This document shows, piece by piece, positions 15,612 to 23,262 of a DNA stretch of 64,000 bases (its first letter is position 1; every line of letters begins with the position of its first letter). The position numbers and the translations under genes were made by a program. The notes beneath the pieces are model-generated. The model was not told the origin of the DNA, searched no databases, and worked only from the letters and a program-made list of their open reading frames with translations. The DNA is taken from contig CAJTGF010000008.1 in NCBI GenBank assembly GCA_910575585.1, positions 1 through 64,000 of the forward strand, read 5' to 3'. This DNA comes from Clostridiaceae bacterium. Lineage in GTDB: Bacteria; Bacillota; Clostridia; Lachnospirales; Lachnospiraceae.

Positions 15612-15668
15612 GGCATACCGTAATGCAGGCTCCTTCGGAGTGGGGCACTTTGTGCCACAAGGTATGCC
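15612..15668 (-). repeat. Interspersed palindromic repeat, copy 2 (inverted)
   Basis: The unit is bounded by GGCATACC (15612) and GGTATGCC (to 15668), perfect 8-bp inverted ends, with a CTCCTTCGGAG core. It is the reverse complement of the unit at 6863 with only a few differences. It sits between the pssA and dedA-like genes. Confidence 0.75.
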
Positions 15669-15719
15669 TGGGCGGTGGTCCGGAAGGTGCCGTGAATAGT
15701 TTTGGATGGCATGTATGCT

Positions 15720-16313
15720 TTACAGCACTCCGGCAAAGACCAGGCTGTAAGCCAGAATGCACCAGGGTTTTCCCAGAATGATGATCCATATAAACTTCTT
15801 CGCGCTCATGTTGGTGAGGCCGGAGAAGTAACAGAGGTAATCATCGGGAAACAGGGGCAGCAGGATGGCGGCAAACAGGGCCAGGGTGAAATACCGGCTC
15901 CTGCCAAGCCAGTCGGACCATTTTGTGTAGCTTTCTCCCGGAAACAGAGACTTTACAAGGCTGGTGCCGTACTGTCTGGCAAGGAAAAAGGCGATAATGG
16001 AGCCTATACTGATTCCAAGATAATTGTACCAGAACCCGCCGGCTGCTCCGAACAGAAGGGCTCCTGCGGCACATCCGAAGAATCCTGGAAGCACCGGAAG
16101 GATCACCTGAAATGCCTGGAACAGGGTGAGAATGGCAGGGGCCATGATTCCAAACCCTTTGACATAGTCCCGGAGAGATTCCAGGGAATGGAACCGGCCC
16201 TGCATATATGCTTTGATAAACAGGACACAGAGGATGGCAAGCAGGGCCGTAAAGACGATGGTGACGGCCTTCTTCCACCTTTCGGTCTGAAGCTGTCCGG
16301 CGTTACCGGTCAT
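15720..16313 (-). CDS. TVP38/DedA (VTT-domain) membrane protein
   Basis: A 197-residue membrane protein of the VTT/DedA superfamily. One N-terminal TM helix is followed by the VTT domain with re-entrant loop features (ILPVLPGFFGCAAGALLFG), then the typical GSIIAFFLARQYG and ILLPLFPDDYLCYFSGLTNM segments. Proteins of this superfamily have been linked to lipid scrambling, undecaprenyl-phosphate recycling and resistance to cationic peptides. Its ATG overlaps the stop of a 41-codon ORF upstream. Grouping with pssA, psd and PAP2 supports a role in moving the lipids this operon makes. Confidence 0.88.
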   Translation of the reverse strand: MTGNAGQLQTERWKKAVTIVFTALLAILCVLFIKAYMQGRFHSLESLRDYVKGFGIMAPAILTLFQAFQVILPVLPGFFGCAAGALLFGAAGGFWYNYLGISIGSIIAFFLARQYGTSLVKSLFPGESYTKWSDWLGRSRYFTLALFAAILLPLFPDDYLCYFSGLTNMSAKKFIWIIILGKPWCILAYSLVFAGVL

Positions 16314-16428
16314 GGCCTGCGGTTCCCTGAAAGGGGGCGGGACATGGCTCTTGTTTCGGTTTGGACAAGGTTTCGCTGTCTTTCTGAATCTGCTCTATAA
16401 TCAGACGGACTAATTTATTTTCATGCAT
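16303..16428 (-). CDS. Small 41-residue ORF heading the lipid operon
   Basis: ATG at 16428 has AGGAGG 7 nt upstream. The reading frame encodes MHENKLVRLIIEQIQKDSET... and ends TAA at 16303, overlapping the dedA-like start (ATGACCGGTAA). The N-terminal half is amphipathic helical; the rest is Pro/Gln-rich. The excellent ribosome site and stop-start overlap argue for real translation, either as a small protein or to couple translation of the DedA gene. No homologue is recognised. It is the first ORF after promoter P5. Confidence 0.65.
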   Translation of the reverse strand: MHENKLVRLIIEQIQKDSETLSKPKQEPCPAPFQGTAGHDR

Positions 16429-16751
16429 AATCATACCTCCTTGAACGTTTCTTTTTTCTTTCTCTCCGTCAAGGTCTATTATCCCATGGGAAGCTGAATG
16501 GTTTCTGAAGGGAATCTTAACAATTCTGAAACCGGCGTCCGGACGGTCTGGGGAGGGAGTGTTTGTGGGAAGGGAGCTGTCTTTTTTACAAGTTAAGAAA
16601 TTTTAAGAACTATGTGGGGGAGTTTTCAGGTAAAATATAGAAGGAGCGGCGAAGAAAAGCCAGACAGGAACAGGTGCAGCGCCGGCATGTTGGCAGTACA
16701 AAAGGAGAAGCAAAACAATAAGGTTCCGTATAGAGAAAAGAAGGTGGAAAA
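16429..16751. other. Divergent intergenic region between lipid operon and RR2
   Basis: This 323-bp gap holds P5 on the minus strand (16478-16530). On the plus strand there are TTAAG boxes at 16593 and 16603 and a TTCAG at 16625, in the register of the other sites (offsets 0, 10, 32). The third box and a -10 at the expected place are missing; a TAAAATATAGA stretch at 16631-16641 could be the -10 of RR2. No further gene is visible. Confidence 0.6.
16478..16530 (-). promoter_or_regulatory. Cargo-regulon promoter P5 (lipid operon)
   Basis: Reading the minus strand: TTCAG (16530-16526), TTAAG (16520-16516), TTCAG (16509-16505), TTCAG (16498-16494), then GATAAT (16483-16478). The spacing 10/11/11/15 is identical to the plus-strand sites, now in reverse orientation, and it points at the small ORF/dedA/pssA/psd/PAP2 operon. 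Confidence 0.7.
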
Positions 16752-17456
16752 ATGGAAAAAGGGATGATTTTACTGGTGGAGGATGACGGGGATATCCGGG
16801 AGGGCGTCCGGGTGCTTCTGGAAAGTGAGGGTTATAAGGTATATGAGGCGGAGTCTGGCAGTCAGGCTCTGGAGATGGTGGACAGTGATACGGATCTGAT
16901 CATTCTGGACATTATGATGCCTGGAATTTCAGGAATCAGGACTTGTGAGGAGATCCGTAAGACGTATAATGTTCCGATTCTGTTTTTGACGGCTAAGGCA
17001 CGGGAATCGGACAAGCTTCTGGGGTTAATGGCAGGAGGGGATGACTATCTTCCCAAGCCCTTTTCTTATGGGGAGCTTTTGGGGCGGGTGAAGGCCCTGC
17101 TTCGGAGATATCAGGTGTATCGGGGGAAAGGGGCAGGAAACAGTGAGGAGGACTCATCATGGCTTCAGTGGAAGGAGATCCGCCTGGACTTAGGGTTTAA
17201 CCAGGTATGGGTGGAGGATAAGGAGGTGGATCTGTCGGAACTGGAATATCAGATCCTGCGGCTTTTAATGGAACATCCAAACAAGATATTTTCGGCACAG
17301 AACATTTATGAGAGCGTGTGGAAGGAGCCTTACTTTTATGGTTCCAACAATACAGTTATGGTACATATCCGCAAGCTGCGGGTGAAGATTGAGAAGGACC
17401 CTCAGGAGCCGAAGCGGATCTGTACGGTGTGGGGAAAGGGGTATCGGATTGGGTGA
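16752..17456 (+). CDS. OmpR/PhoB-family response regulator (RR2)
   Basis: A 234-residue paralogue of RR1. The receiver domain has VEDDGDIR, phospho-acceptor Asp in LIILDIMMPGISG, Thr in FLTAKARESDK and Lys in LPKPFSYGEL. The C-terminal winged helix has the recognition region NNTVMVHIRKLRVK and ends VWGKGYRIG. It starts at ATG 16752 after AAGGTGG. It is immediately followed by its kinase gene HK2 (stop at 17456, kinase ATG at 17461). Near-identity with RR1 in the DNA-binding half suggests both proteins read the same boxes. Confidence 0.94.
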   Translation: MEKGMILLVEDDGDIREGVRVLLESEGYKVYEAESGSQALEMVDSDTDLIILDIMMPGISGIRTCEEIRKTYNVPILFLTAKARESDKLLGLMAGGDDYLPKPFSYGELLGRVKALLRRYQVYRGKGAGNSEEDSSWLQWKEIRLDLGFNQVWVEDKEVDLSELEYQILRLLMEHPNKIFSAQNIYESVWKEPYFYGSNNTVMVHIRKLRVKIEKDPQEPKRICTVWGKGYRIG

Positions 17457-17460
17457 GAAA

Positions 17461-18786
17461 ATGACAATCAGGGAAAGAATCCGGGCAAAGGCCTGGAGCC
17501 TGGCCGGGGAGCTGATTCTGTGGCTTCTTATCAGCGGCATTGGGGCAGGTGCGGTTTCCGGGGTTTTTAATATGGCAGTGACCAGAAAGATTGATGATTA
17601 TTTTCTGGAAACCTCTTATCTGCAAAAGGAAGAGCTGAAAATGGTCCAGGAACTGCAGGATTATGTGCTGGCACAGGGCATAGCTGCTTCAGACCAGGGG
17701 GCGCTGTCGGAATGGGTGAAAAAGAAGTCCATTGTCTATCTGGAAATCTACCGGAATGACATGCTTTTGTACGTGTCGGATACAACGGAGGCGGAGGATT
17801 ATTATGAGGACATGGAAGTGCCCTACTACCGGGAAAGTTATTATGATGTCACGTTTGCGGACGGGAAGGCAGAGGTCTTTCTGAAAGGGGCCTTTGCCTA
17901 CCGCTATCAGATGTATGCCATGGTGGCGTCTATGGTGCTTTGTTTCCTTATATTTATCGGCTGTTTCCTCTGGGGCGTCCGAAGGAGGATTTTGTATATA
18001 CAGGATATTCACCGGGAAGTGGAGATCATGGAGGGCGGGTGCCTGGATCACGGCGTCCCTGTCAGAGGATGGGACGAGCTGGCCAGGCTGGCCGGGGGAC
18101 TGAATCAGATGCGGCAGGCTTTAAAGGAGAACATGGAGCGGGAGCAGGAGCTGCGGGAGGCCAACCGGGATTTGATCGTGGGGCTGGCCCATGATTTAAG
18201 GACGCCTCTCACGGCGCTGACCACTTATGTACAGGTTATGCAATCGGGGGTCTGTGGGGATGAGGCAAAGCGGGATTACTATCTGGATAAGATTATGGCA
18301 AAGGCTGTACAGATGAAGGAGCTGTCGGACCGGCTGTTTGAGTGCAGCCAGGTGGGAGAGGAGAAGGGCAGGGAAAAGGCAGAGGAGCCTATGCTTTTCC
18401 AAAGTGTGTTTATAGACAGTCTGTCGGAGATGGCCATGTTCCTGGAGGGACAGGGATTTGAGGTGGAGGCATGTCTGGAGTGGAAGCGGGAGATGATTCG
18501 GGTTCGCATGGATTACATCTCCAGGATTGTGGATAATCTGGGGATGAATCTGGTAAAGTATGCGGATTCGGATGAGACGGTGAGGATTTCCACAGTTTAT
18601 GAGCCGGGATGGGCAGGGATTGAGGTGTGCAACCGGATTAAAAGGCAGGGGGAACCTGTTGTCAGCACGAAGATTGGAATGGGGAATGTGAGGGCTATGA
18701 TGGGTGACATGTGGGGCAGATGTGAGGAGGAAGTGGGAGAGGGGAGATACCGGATTCGTGTTTTGTTTCCGGTGGAAGGGATTTGA
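17461..18786 (+). CDS. Sensor histidine kinase (HK2), full length
   Basis: 441 residues. TM1 is in LAGELILWLLISGIGAGAVSG, followed by an extracytoplasmic loop of ~120 residues, TM2 in ASMVLCFLIFIGCFLWGV, HAMP, a DHp domain with the H-box GLAHDLRTPLTALTTYVQVM, and a C-terminal ATPase domain. That domain has an N-box (RIVDNLGMNLVKYAD) and a GMGNVRAMM G2 box, but the usual DxGxG G1 motif is not recognisable (VCNRIKRQGEP), so it is divergent. It starts at ATG 17461, 4 nt after RR2. HK1 is its closest relative in the window and lacks precisely this ATPase domain. The two may form heterodimers or cross-phosphorylate. Confidence 0.92.
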   Translation: MTIRERIRAKAWSLAGELILWLLISGIGAGAVSGVFNMAVTRKIDDYFLETSYLQKEELKMVQELQDYVLAQGIAASDQGALSEWVKKKSIVYLEIYRNDMLLYVSDTTEAEDYYEDMEVPYYRESYYDVTFADGKAEVFLKGAFAYRYQMYAMVASMVLCFLIFIGCFLWGVRRRILYIQDIHREVEIMEGGCLDHGVPVRGWDELARLAGGLNQMRQALKENMEREQELREANRDLIVGLAHDLRTPLTALTTYVQVMQSGVCGDEAKRDYYLDKIMAKAVQMKELSDRLFECSQVGEEKGREKAEEPMLFQSVFIDSLSEMAMFLEGQGFEVEACLEWKREMIRVRMDYISRIVDNLGMNLVKYADSDETVRISTVYEPGWAGIEVCNRIKRQGEPVVSTKIGMGNVRAMMGDMWGRCEEEVGEGRYRIRVLFPVEGI

Positions 18787-18820
18787 CAAAAGTGTTTTTT
18801 CAGAAGGAGGATACTTATTT

Positions 18821-19366
18821 ATGGAAAAAACCAGAATGGTTGTGTTGGAGACAGCGCAGAAAGAGGATATGAGAGAGTTTATTGAAAAGCTGCAGGAGGC
18901 GTTTGCGGTAGCGGTGGTGGAGAACTTCGGACCTATGGAGGGAGGCCCCATACCGGCGGATGAGGACATCTGGCAATCCGTCAATGCCCAGGGGGCGGCA
19001 GTATACCATGTTTTATATGAAGGAAAGCGGGTGGGAGGGGTGGTGGTGTCCATTCATCCGGATACAAACCATAATTCGCTGGAGTTCTTTTTCATCTCAC
19101 CAAAGTATCACAGCCGCGGACTGGGGCTGGCAGCGTGGAGGGCAGTGGAGGAGCGGTATCCGGACACTCTTGTCTGGGAAACGGTTACTCCTTATTTTGA
19201 GATCCGAAACATCCATTTCTATGTGAATAAGTGCGGATTTCATATTGTGGAGTTTTATAATCCCGGCCACAAGGACCCTCATATGCCAATGGGGGAGGAG
19301 GAGATGCCGGGGGGAGAGCTGTTTTTCCGGTTTGAAAAGGAAATGGGGATTCTTCAGAATCGTTAA
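18821..19366 (+). CDS. GNAT-family N-acetyltransferase
   Basis: A 181-residue cytoplasmic enzyme using acetyl-CoA. The acetyl-CoA-binding motif region is FFFISPKYHSRGLGLAAWRAVEE, followed by NIHFYVNKCGFHIVEFYNPG, the usual motif B around a Tyr. It starts at ATG 18821 with AAGGAGG upstream; a longer in-frame extension only overlaps the HK2 gene. It lies 34 nt behind HK2 and may be co-transcribed. The acceptor is unknown. The upstream boxes of P6 overlap its last codons and stop. Confidence 0.88.
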   Translation: MEKTRMVVLETAQKEDMREFIEKLQEAFAVAVVENFGPMEGGPIPADEDIWQSVNAQGAAVYHVLYEGKRVGGVVVSIHPDTNHNSLEFFFISPKYHSRGLGLAAWRAVEERYPDTLVWETVTPYFEIRNIHFYVNKCGFHIVEFYNPGHKDPHMPMGEEEMPGGELFFRFEKEMGILQNR

Positions 19367-19405
19367 GATGTCTTTTAGGTTTTATTAAGGAACTTTCGCT
19401 AGAAT
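19353..19405 (+). promoter_or_regulatory. Cargo-regulon promoter P6 (lipoprotein, possibly Dlt-like operon)
   Basis: TTCAG (19353), TTAAG (19363), TTTAG (19374) and TTAAG (19385), then TAGAAT at 19400: spacing 10/11/11/15 exactly. It shares TTCAGAATCnTTAAG with P1. Confidence 0.8.
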
Positions 19406-19461
19406 GAAATCATCAAAGAAAAAGAACTTTGAAAATTCAAATTCAGAAAGTGAGGAATAAA

Positions 19462-20046
19462 ATGATGATGAAAAAAGGATTAGCGAGAGTATCTGTATTT
19501 ATGATGGCAGCTGCTATAGCAGCGTCTGTGGCGGCTTGTACGCCTCAGGATAAGAAGGGCGGAGCAAAGAACCCGACAGAGACAACGGTTCAGGCCAAGG
19601 TATCCAGAGAGAAGACAAAGAAAGAGAAGACGAAGAACACGGGAAAGAAGAAGGATGAGAATGCCAGGATCGAGGCGCCAACAAAGGAAGCAGAGGCGCC
19701 GAAGCAGGCAGCGAAGGGGCCGGGAGCAGGGCCGGCCAAGGAGCCTGGAATCCAGGAGACAGCACCCAAGGCTCCGGCAGGCAATGGTGTGGTGAAACCG
19801 TCTGTGGAATCGTCCAAAGGCCAGACCGGAGAAAAAGCGCCTAAGGCTTCGGAGGGAGTAAAGGAACAGGATACCAAGAAGGATGAGAAAAAATCCGCAG
19901 TAAATAAGAAGAAAGAGAATGAGAAAAAGACGAAGCTTTCTCAGAGGGAGTCGGACAGCGGACTGAAAAAGAAGGTAGCGGAGAAGAAATCCGATGGGAC
20001 GCAGGCCAGGAACAATGGGAATGGGGAAGGAGGCCAGAAAGGGTAA
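19462..20046 (+). CDS. Lys/Glu-rich lipoprotein
   Basis: About 194 residues. The signal sequence (MMMKKGLARVSVFMMAAAIAA) ends in a lipobox SVAAC, so Cys should be lipidated and anchored to the outer membrane face. The mature part is very rich in Lys, Glu, Ala, Gly and Pro with no globular domain visible, resembling an extended, strongly charged wall-spanning linker. I chose ATG 19462 (first of three consecutive ATGs) with GTGAGG upstream; a TTG at 19429 is in frame. It is the first gene after P6. Function unknown; electrostatic interaction with wall polymers or cationic peptides is a guess. Confidence 0.75.
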   Translation: MMMKKGLARVSVFMMAAAIAASVAACTPQDKKGGAKNPTETTVQAKVSREKTKKEKTKNTGKKKDENARIEAPTKEAEAPKQAAKGPGAGPAKEPGIQETAPKAPAGNGVVKPSVESSKGQTGEKAPKASEGVKEQDTKKDEKKSAVNKKKENEKKTKLSQRESDSGLKKKVAEKKSDGTQARNNGNGEGGQKG

Positions 20047-20077
20047 CCGGCGGCGTAAAATAAATAAGAGAGGAGAA

Positions 20078-20112
20078 TCAGGCGGCACTTCTGAAGAGGA
20101 ATGCCGCCTGAA
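20078..20112 (+). terminator. Perfect hairpin between lipoprotein and Dlt-like operon
   Basis: TCAGGCGGCA (20078-20087) pairs perfectly with TGCCGCCTGA (20102-20111) across a 14-nt loop. No T-run follows, so this may be a partial terminator or mRNA stabiliser. It matters for whether P6 also drives the Dlt-like genes, for which no other promoter was recognised. Confidence 0.5.
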
Positions 20113-20143
20113 CCAATAGAGAAGATAAAAGAGGTGGATAACA

Positions 20144-21691
20144 TTGAAATCCGTTTTAGATTATCTGGAGGAGACGGCGCTTCGATTTCCCGAGAAAGAA
20201 GCGGTATATGACGGAAGACAGAGGTACAGCTTTCGGGAGCTTCTTGGAATTTCCCGAAAGGCGGGGAGCTTTCTTACAAAGGTGTGCAGGCAGAGGAGTC
20301 CTGTGCCGGTTTTTATGGAGAAACGGGCTGAGACCATTGGGGTGTTTTTAGGCGCGGTATATGCCGGTTGTTTTTATGTGTACCTGAATCCGGAAATTCC
20401 GCTAAAAAGGATAAAGGAGCGTTTGGAGTTTCTGGACAGTGATGTGGTGATTGCGGAAGGGATTCTGGCAGAGCGGCTTCTGCAAGCCGGGTTTGGGGGA
20501 AGGGTTTTGGGGTTTGAGGAGCTTGTGGAGGAGGAGGCTGACATGGAGGTGCTTGGGTTTTACCGGATGCAGATGAGGCCGGAGGATTATCTGTACGGGA
20601 TGTTTACGTCCGGCTCCACAGGAGTCCCTAAACTGGTGGCAGTCAGCGGAGGGGCTGCAGTGGAATTTGCAGAGGAATTTATCCGCACTTTTTCGTTTCT
20701 TCCCCAGGATGTTATTGGAAACCAGGCGCCTTTTGATTTTGATGTTTCGGTAAAGGATCTGTTGGTTTCGGTTTTCTGTGGAGCCAGACTGGTGCTGATT
20801 CCCAGTGTCATGTTTGCCACGCCGCCGGCATTGCTTGATTATCTATGTGAAAATCAGGTGACGGTTCTGATCTGGGCCGCCTCTGCCCTGTGTGTGGTGT
20901 CTGCTGCCAGAGGGCTGGAATACAGGATTCCCGGAGAGATTCGCAAGGTTTTTTTTAGCGGAGAGGTTATGCCCTGTCATCATCTGAGGCTTTGGAGAGA
21001 GGCGCTGCCGGAGGCGGAGTTTGTAAATCTGTACGGCCCTACGGAGATTACCTGCAACTGTACTTATTACTGTGTGGATGGGACGGAGGAAGGGTGGATT
21101 CCTATTGGAAGACCGTTTTCCAATCGTGAGGTTTTTCTGTTGGATGAGAGAAACCAAAGGATTGAGGCGGTTGGAGTGACAGGGGAAATCTGTGTGGGCG
21201 GAAAAGCGTTGTCTTCGGGATATTACCGCAATAAGAAGGAGACTGAAAAGCGGTTTGTGAGGAATATTTTTGGGGAGCCGGGCGGAGGGATTGTGTACCG
21301 CACTGGGGATATGGGGCATTATGATGAAAAACGGCTGCTGTGTTTTGACGGGAGAACGGATCATCAGATTAAGCGAATGGGACACCGGATTGAGTTGGAG
21401 GAGGTGGAATGGGAGCTTGGAAATCTGGAAGGGATAGACAGGTTGTGCTGTCTGTTTGATTCCCGTACAAAGAGATTGACCGCCTACTATGTGGGAACCG
21501 TCTCACCGGCAGGACTGCGCAAGTTGGGAAAGGAACGTGTTCCGGCTTATATGTGTCCTAATGAGTTTATCCGGTTGAAATTTATGCCTCTCAACAAAAA
21601 CGGAAAGATAGACAGAGGCAGTTTGGAACAGTACAGAATGAAGGAGGAGATCTGTTTTGGAAGACCGTGTTTTGATTCAGGCGGCTGCTAG
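20144..21691 (+). CDS. Amino-acid adenylation enzyme (DltA/NRPS A-domain type)
   Basis: A 515-residue stand-alone AMP-forming ligase that should activate an amino acid and load it on the carrier protein at 23031. The motifs in order are A3 MFTSGSTGVPKLV, A4 PFDFDVSVKDL (the Asp that binds the substrate amino group), A5 NLYGPTEITCNC, A7 YRTGDMG, A8 GRTDHQIKRMGHRIELEEVE and A10 LNKNGKIDR with its catalytic Lys. Length and single-domain layout match DltA, which loads D-alanine for teichoic-acid modification. It starts at TTG 20144 behind AAGAGGTGG. It overlaps the decarboxylase gene by 35 bp, a spacing that usually means coupled translation. The substrate cannot be read from sequence with confidence. 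Confidence 0.88.
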   Translation: MKSVLDYLEETALRFPEKEAVYDGRQRYSFRELLGISRKAGSFLTKVCRQRSPVPVFMEKRAETIGVFLGAVYAGCFYVYLNPEIPLKRIKERLEFLDSDVVIAEGILAERLLQAGFGGRVLGFEELVEEEADMEVLGFYRMQMRPEDYLYGMFTSGSTGVPKLVAVSGGAAVEFAEEFIRTFSFLPQDVIGNQAPFDFDVSVKDLLVSVFCGARLVLIPSVMFATPPALLDYLCENQVTVLIWAASALCVVSAARGLEYRIPGEIRKVFFSGEVMPCHHLRLWREALPEAEFVNLYGPTEITCNCTYYCVDGTEEGWIPIGRPFSNREVFLLDERNQRIEAVGVTGEICVGGKALSSGYYRNKKETEKRFVRNIFGEPGGGIVYRTGDMGHYDEKRLLCFDGRTDHQIKRMGHRIELEEVEWELGNLEGIDRLCCLFDSRTKRLTAYYVGTVSPAGLRKLGKERVPAYMCPNEFIRLKFMPLNKNGKIDRGSLEQYRMKEEICFGRPCFDSGGC

Positions 21692-22883
21692 TTACGGCAC
21701 GCCATTTTATCTGTTTGATTTAGATGAGTTTTATAGGAAGGTCCGGGAGACGGGACAGGCCCTGGGGGAAAGGGTTTCTCTGTGCTATGCCATGAAGGCC
21801 AATCCTTTCCTTGTGCCGTTTCTGCCGGAGGGCCTGGGGAAGATAGAGGCCTGCTCTTATGGGGAGTACAGGATATGCAGGGCCAGCGGAATTTCGCCGG
21901 AGCGGGTGATCGTGTCCGGGGTTTTGAAAAGGGAGGAGGAGATGGGGAAGATTTTTGGGGAAAAGGGAGAGCTTCCAGTCTTTACTGTGGAATCAATTTC
22001 TCAGTTTCAAATGCTGCGGGCCATGGCGGATAGGGAAAAACGGAAGGTTTCTCTGCTGCTGCGTCTTACCAGCAGGAACCAGTTTGGCATGTCTGTGGGA
22101 CAGCTGGAGGAGATGGCGGTAGGGTGCCGGGCAGAGCCGTGGGTTCATTTTCTGGGTATCCACTATTTTTCCGGGACCCAGAAAAGGAATGTCCAGCAGG
22201 TTGTACATGAACTGCTTTACCTGGATGAGTTGTGCAGAACCCTGAAACAGTCTCTGGGATATGGGATTGAACATCTGGAGTATGGGCCGGGGCTGCCTGT
22301 GGATTATTTTCAGGGGGAGAAGGACAGGGGAAGGGAGTTTTTTAAGGAGCTCCGGGACTGTGTGGACTCCATGGAATTTGGGGGGAAGATGGTGTTTGAG
22401 ATGGGGCGTTTCCTGACGGCTTCCTGCGGATATTATGTGACGGAGATACAGGAACTGAAGCGGGAAGGGGGACAGGCATATGCTATGGTGGACGGAGGGA
22501 TACATCACCTGCACTATGACGGGCAGATGATGGCTATGAAGCGGCCCTATGTGAGAAAGCTTCCGGAAGGCATGGCGGGGGCCTGTGAGGAGTGGGAGAT
22601 CTGTGGGGCTCTGTGTACGGTGAATGATATTCTGGCAAGGAAGCAGCCTCTTGTGGCAGCGACTCCGGGAGATCTGCTGGTTTTTGAGCGGGCGGGAGCT
22701 TACTCCATGACGGAGGGGATGTCTGTGTTTTTGAGCAGGGAACTTCCGGCCGTGGCAGTGTGGGGCACGGAGAGGGGGCTTTTGAAAGTGAGGGGGCATG
22801 TGGATACTTATTGTCTGAATCTGCCCGTAATCAGGGAAAATTATGGGAGGATAAAGGAGCATTTCAGCGGAGATTTGGCATAG
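21657..22883 (+). CDS. Type III PLP-dependent decarboxylase (DAP/ornithine decarboxylase family)
   Basis: A 408-residue enzyme with alanine-racemase-like barrel plus beta domain. The PLP lysine is in CYAMKANPF (~48). HYFSGTQ-like and EYGPGLPVDYF segments contact PLP phosphate, EMGRFLTASCGYYV is the phosphate/Arg region, and GALCTVNDIL carries the catalytic Cys of the decarboxylase branch. Racemases of this fold lack that arrangement. The family includes DAP, ornithine and arginine decarboxylases and BtrK, which decarboxylates a carrier-bound glutamyl group in butirosin synthesis. It starts at TTG 21657 after AAGGAGG. Location between an adenylation enzyme and a carrier protein makes a BtrK-like on-carrier reaction plausible, but a free amino acid is an equally open substrate. 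Confidence 0.86.
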   Translation: MEDRVLIQAAASYGTPFYLFDLDEFYRKVRETGQALGERVSLCYAMKANPFLVPFLPEGLGKIEACSYGEYRICRASGISPERVIVSGVLKREEEMGKIFGEKGELPVFTVESISQFQMLRAMADREKRKVSLLLRLTSRNQFGMSVGQLEEMAVGCRAEPWVHFLGIHYFSGTQKRNVQQVVHELLYLDELCRTLKQSLGYGIEHLEYGPGLPVDYFQGEKDRGREFFKELRDCVDSMEFGGKMVFEMGRFLTASCGYYVTEIQELKREGGQAYAMVDGGIHHLHYDGQMMAMKRPYVRKLPEGMAGACEEWEICGALCTVNDILARKQPLVAATPGDLLVFERAGAYSMTEGMSVFLSRELPAVAVWGTERGLLKVRGHVDTYCLNLPVIRENYGRIKEHFSGDLA

Positions 22884-23022
22884 GCCTGCGCATTTACTGC
22901 GCTGGCCGTATGAAAACATAGTGGAGGAGGACATCGGCCTCATCGCGAAGCGATTTTCATGGCAGATGTCCCAACCGTTTGGGCTGTAAACGGTTGTCAT
23001 TTCAGCGGAGATTTGGCATAGG
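22860..23022 (+). repeat. 25-bp direct repeat flanking a palindrome-rich 113-bp insert
   Basis: CATTTCAGCGGAGATTTGGCATAGG occurs at 22860-22884 and again at 22998-23022, exactly 138 bp apart. The first copy ends the decarboxylase gene; the second leads into the carrier-protein ribosome site. Between them lie GACATC/GATGTC around ATCGCGAAGCGAT, and CAACCGTTT/AAACGGTTG. It looks like a small insertion that duplicated its target. Confidence 0.8.
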
Positions 23023-23030
23023 AGGATTTT

Positions 23031-23261
23031 ATGGAAGATGTGTGGATGATTTTACGGCAGGTTGAGCCGGATGTGGATGATATGAATTGTGGGGAACTGA
23101 TAGATGGGAGAATCTTGGATTCTTTTTCGGTTCTGGAGCTGATTGGGAGACTGGAGGATTATTTTGAGATCCGCATTTCGCCGGGAGAGGTAACGGCAGC
23201 CAATTTTAATTCGGTCCGGAGCATATGTGCCATGGTGCAGCGGCTCAGACAAGGGGAGTAG
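23031..23261 (+). CDS. Acyl/aminoacyl carrier protein (DltC-like)
   Basis: A 76-residue four-helix carrier protein. The phosphopantetheine Ser is in ILDSFSVLELIGRLEDYFEI, the DSxxxLEL pattern shared with DltC. It should receive the amino acid activated by the enzyme at 20144 and present it to the decarboxylase and/or the membrane acyltransferase. It starts at ATG 23031 behind AGGAGG. Its stop at 23261 lies one base before the MBOAT start, so they are translationally linked. Confidence 0.9.
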   Translation: MEDVWMILRQVEPDVDDMNCGELIDGRILDSFSVLELIGRLEDYFEIRISPGEVTAANFNSVRSICAMVQRLRQGE

Positions 23262-23262
23262 G

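Noticed and set aside
16593-16641. An eighth full copy of the regulon promoter in front of RR2
   Set aside because: Boxes fit at offsets 0, 10 and 32, but the third box and a -10 at the expected position are missing; kept only as a note under the intergenic region.
20144-21691. Reading the adenylation enzyme as an ordinary acyl-CoA synthetase or NRPS module
   Set aside because: Single A-domain with an amino-acid-type A4 Asp, no condensation or thioesterase domain, and a separate DltC-like carrier; the Dlt-type arrangement fits better.
21657-22883. Alanine racemase making D-alanine for a classic Dlt system
   Set aside because: The sequence carries the decarboxylase-branch Cys motif (GALCTVNDIL) and DAP/ODC-type segments rather than racemase features.
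22885-22997. Possible CRISPR or tRNA in the palindromic insert
   Set aside because: Only one repeat pair and no spacer series; no cloverleaf or T-loop consensus was found. No CRISPR array or tRNA was seen anywhere in the window.
21993-23000. Minus-strand 335-codon frame antisense to the decarboxylase
   Set aside because: The sense frame has PLP-enzyme motifs; the antisense translation has no recognisable domain and crosses the 138-bp insert.
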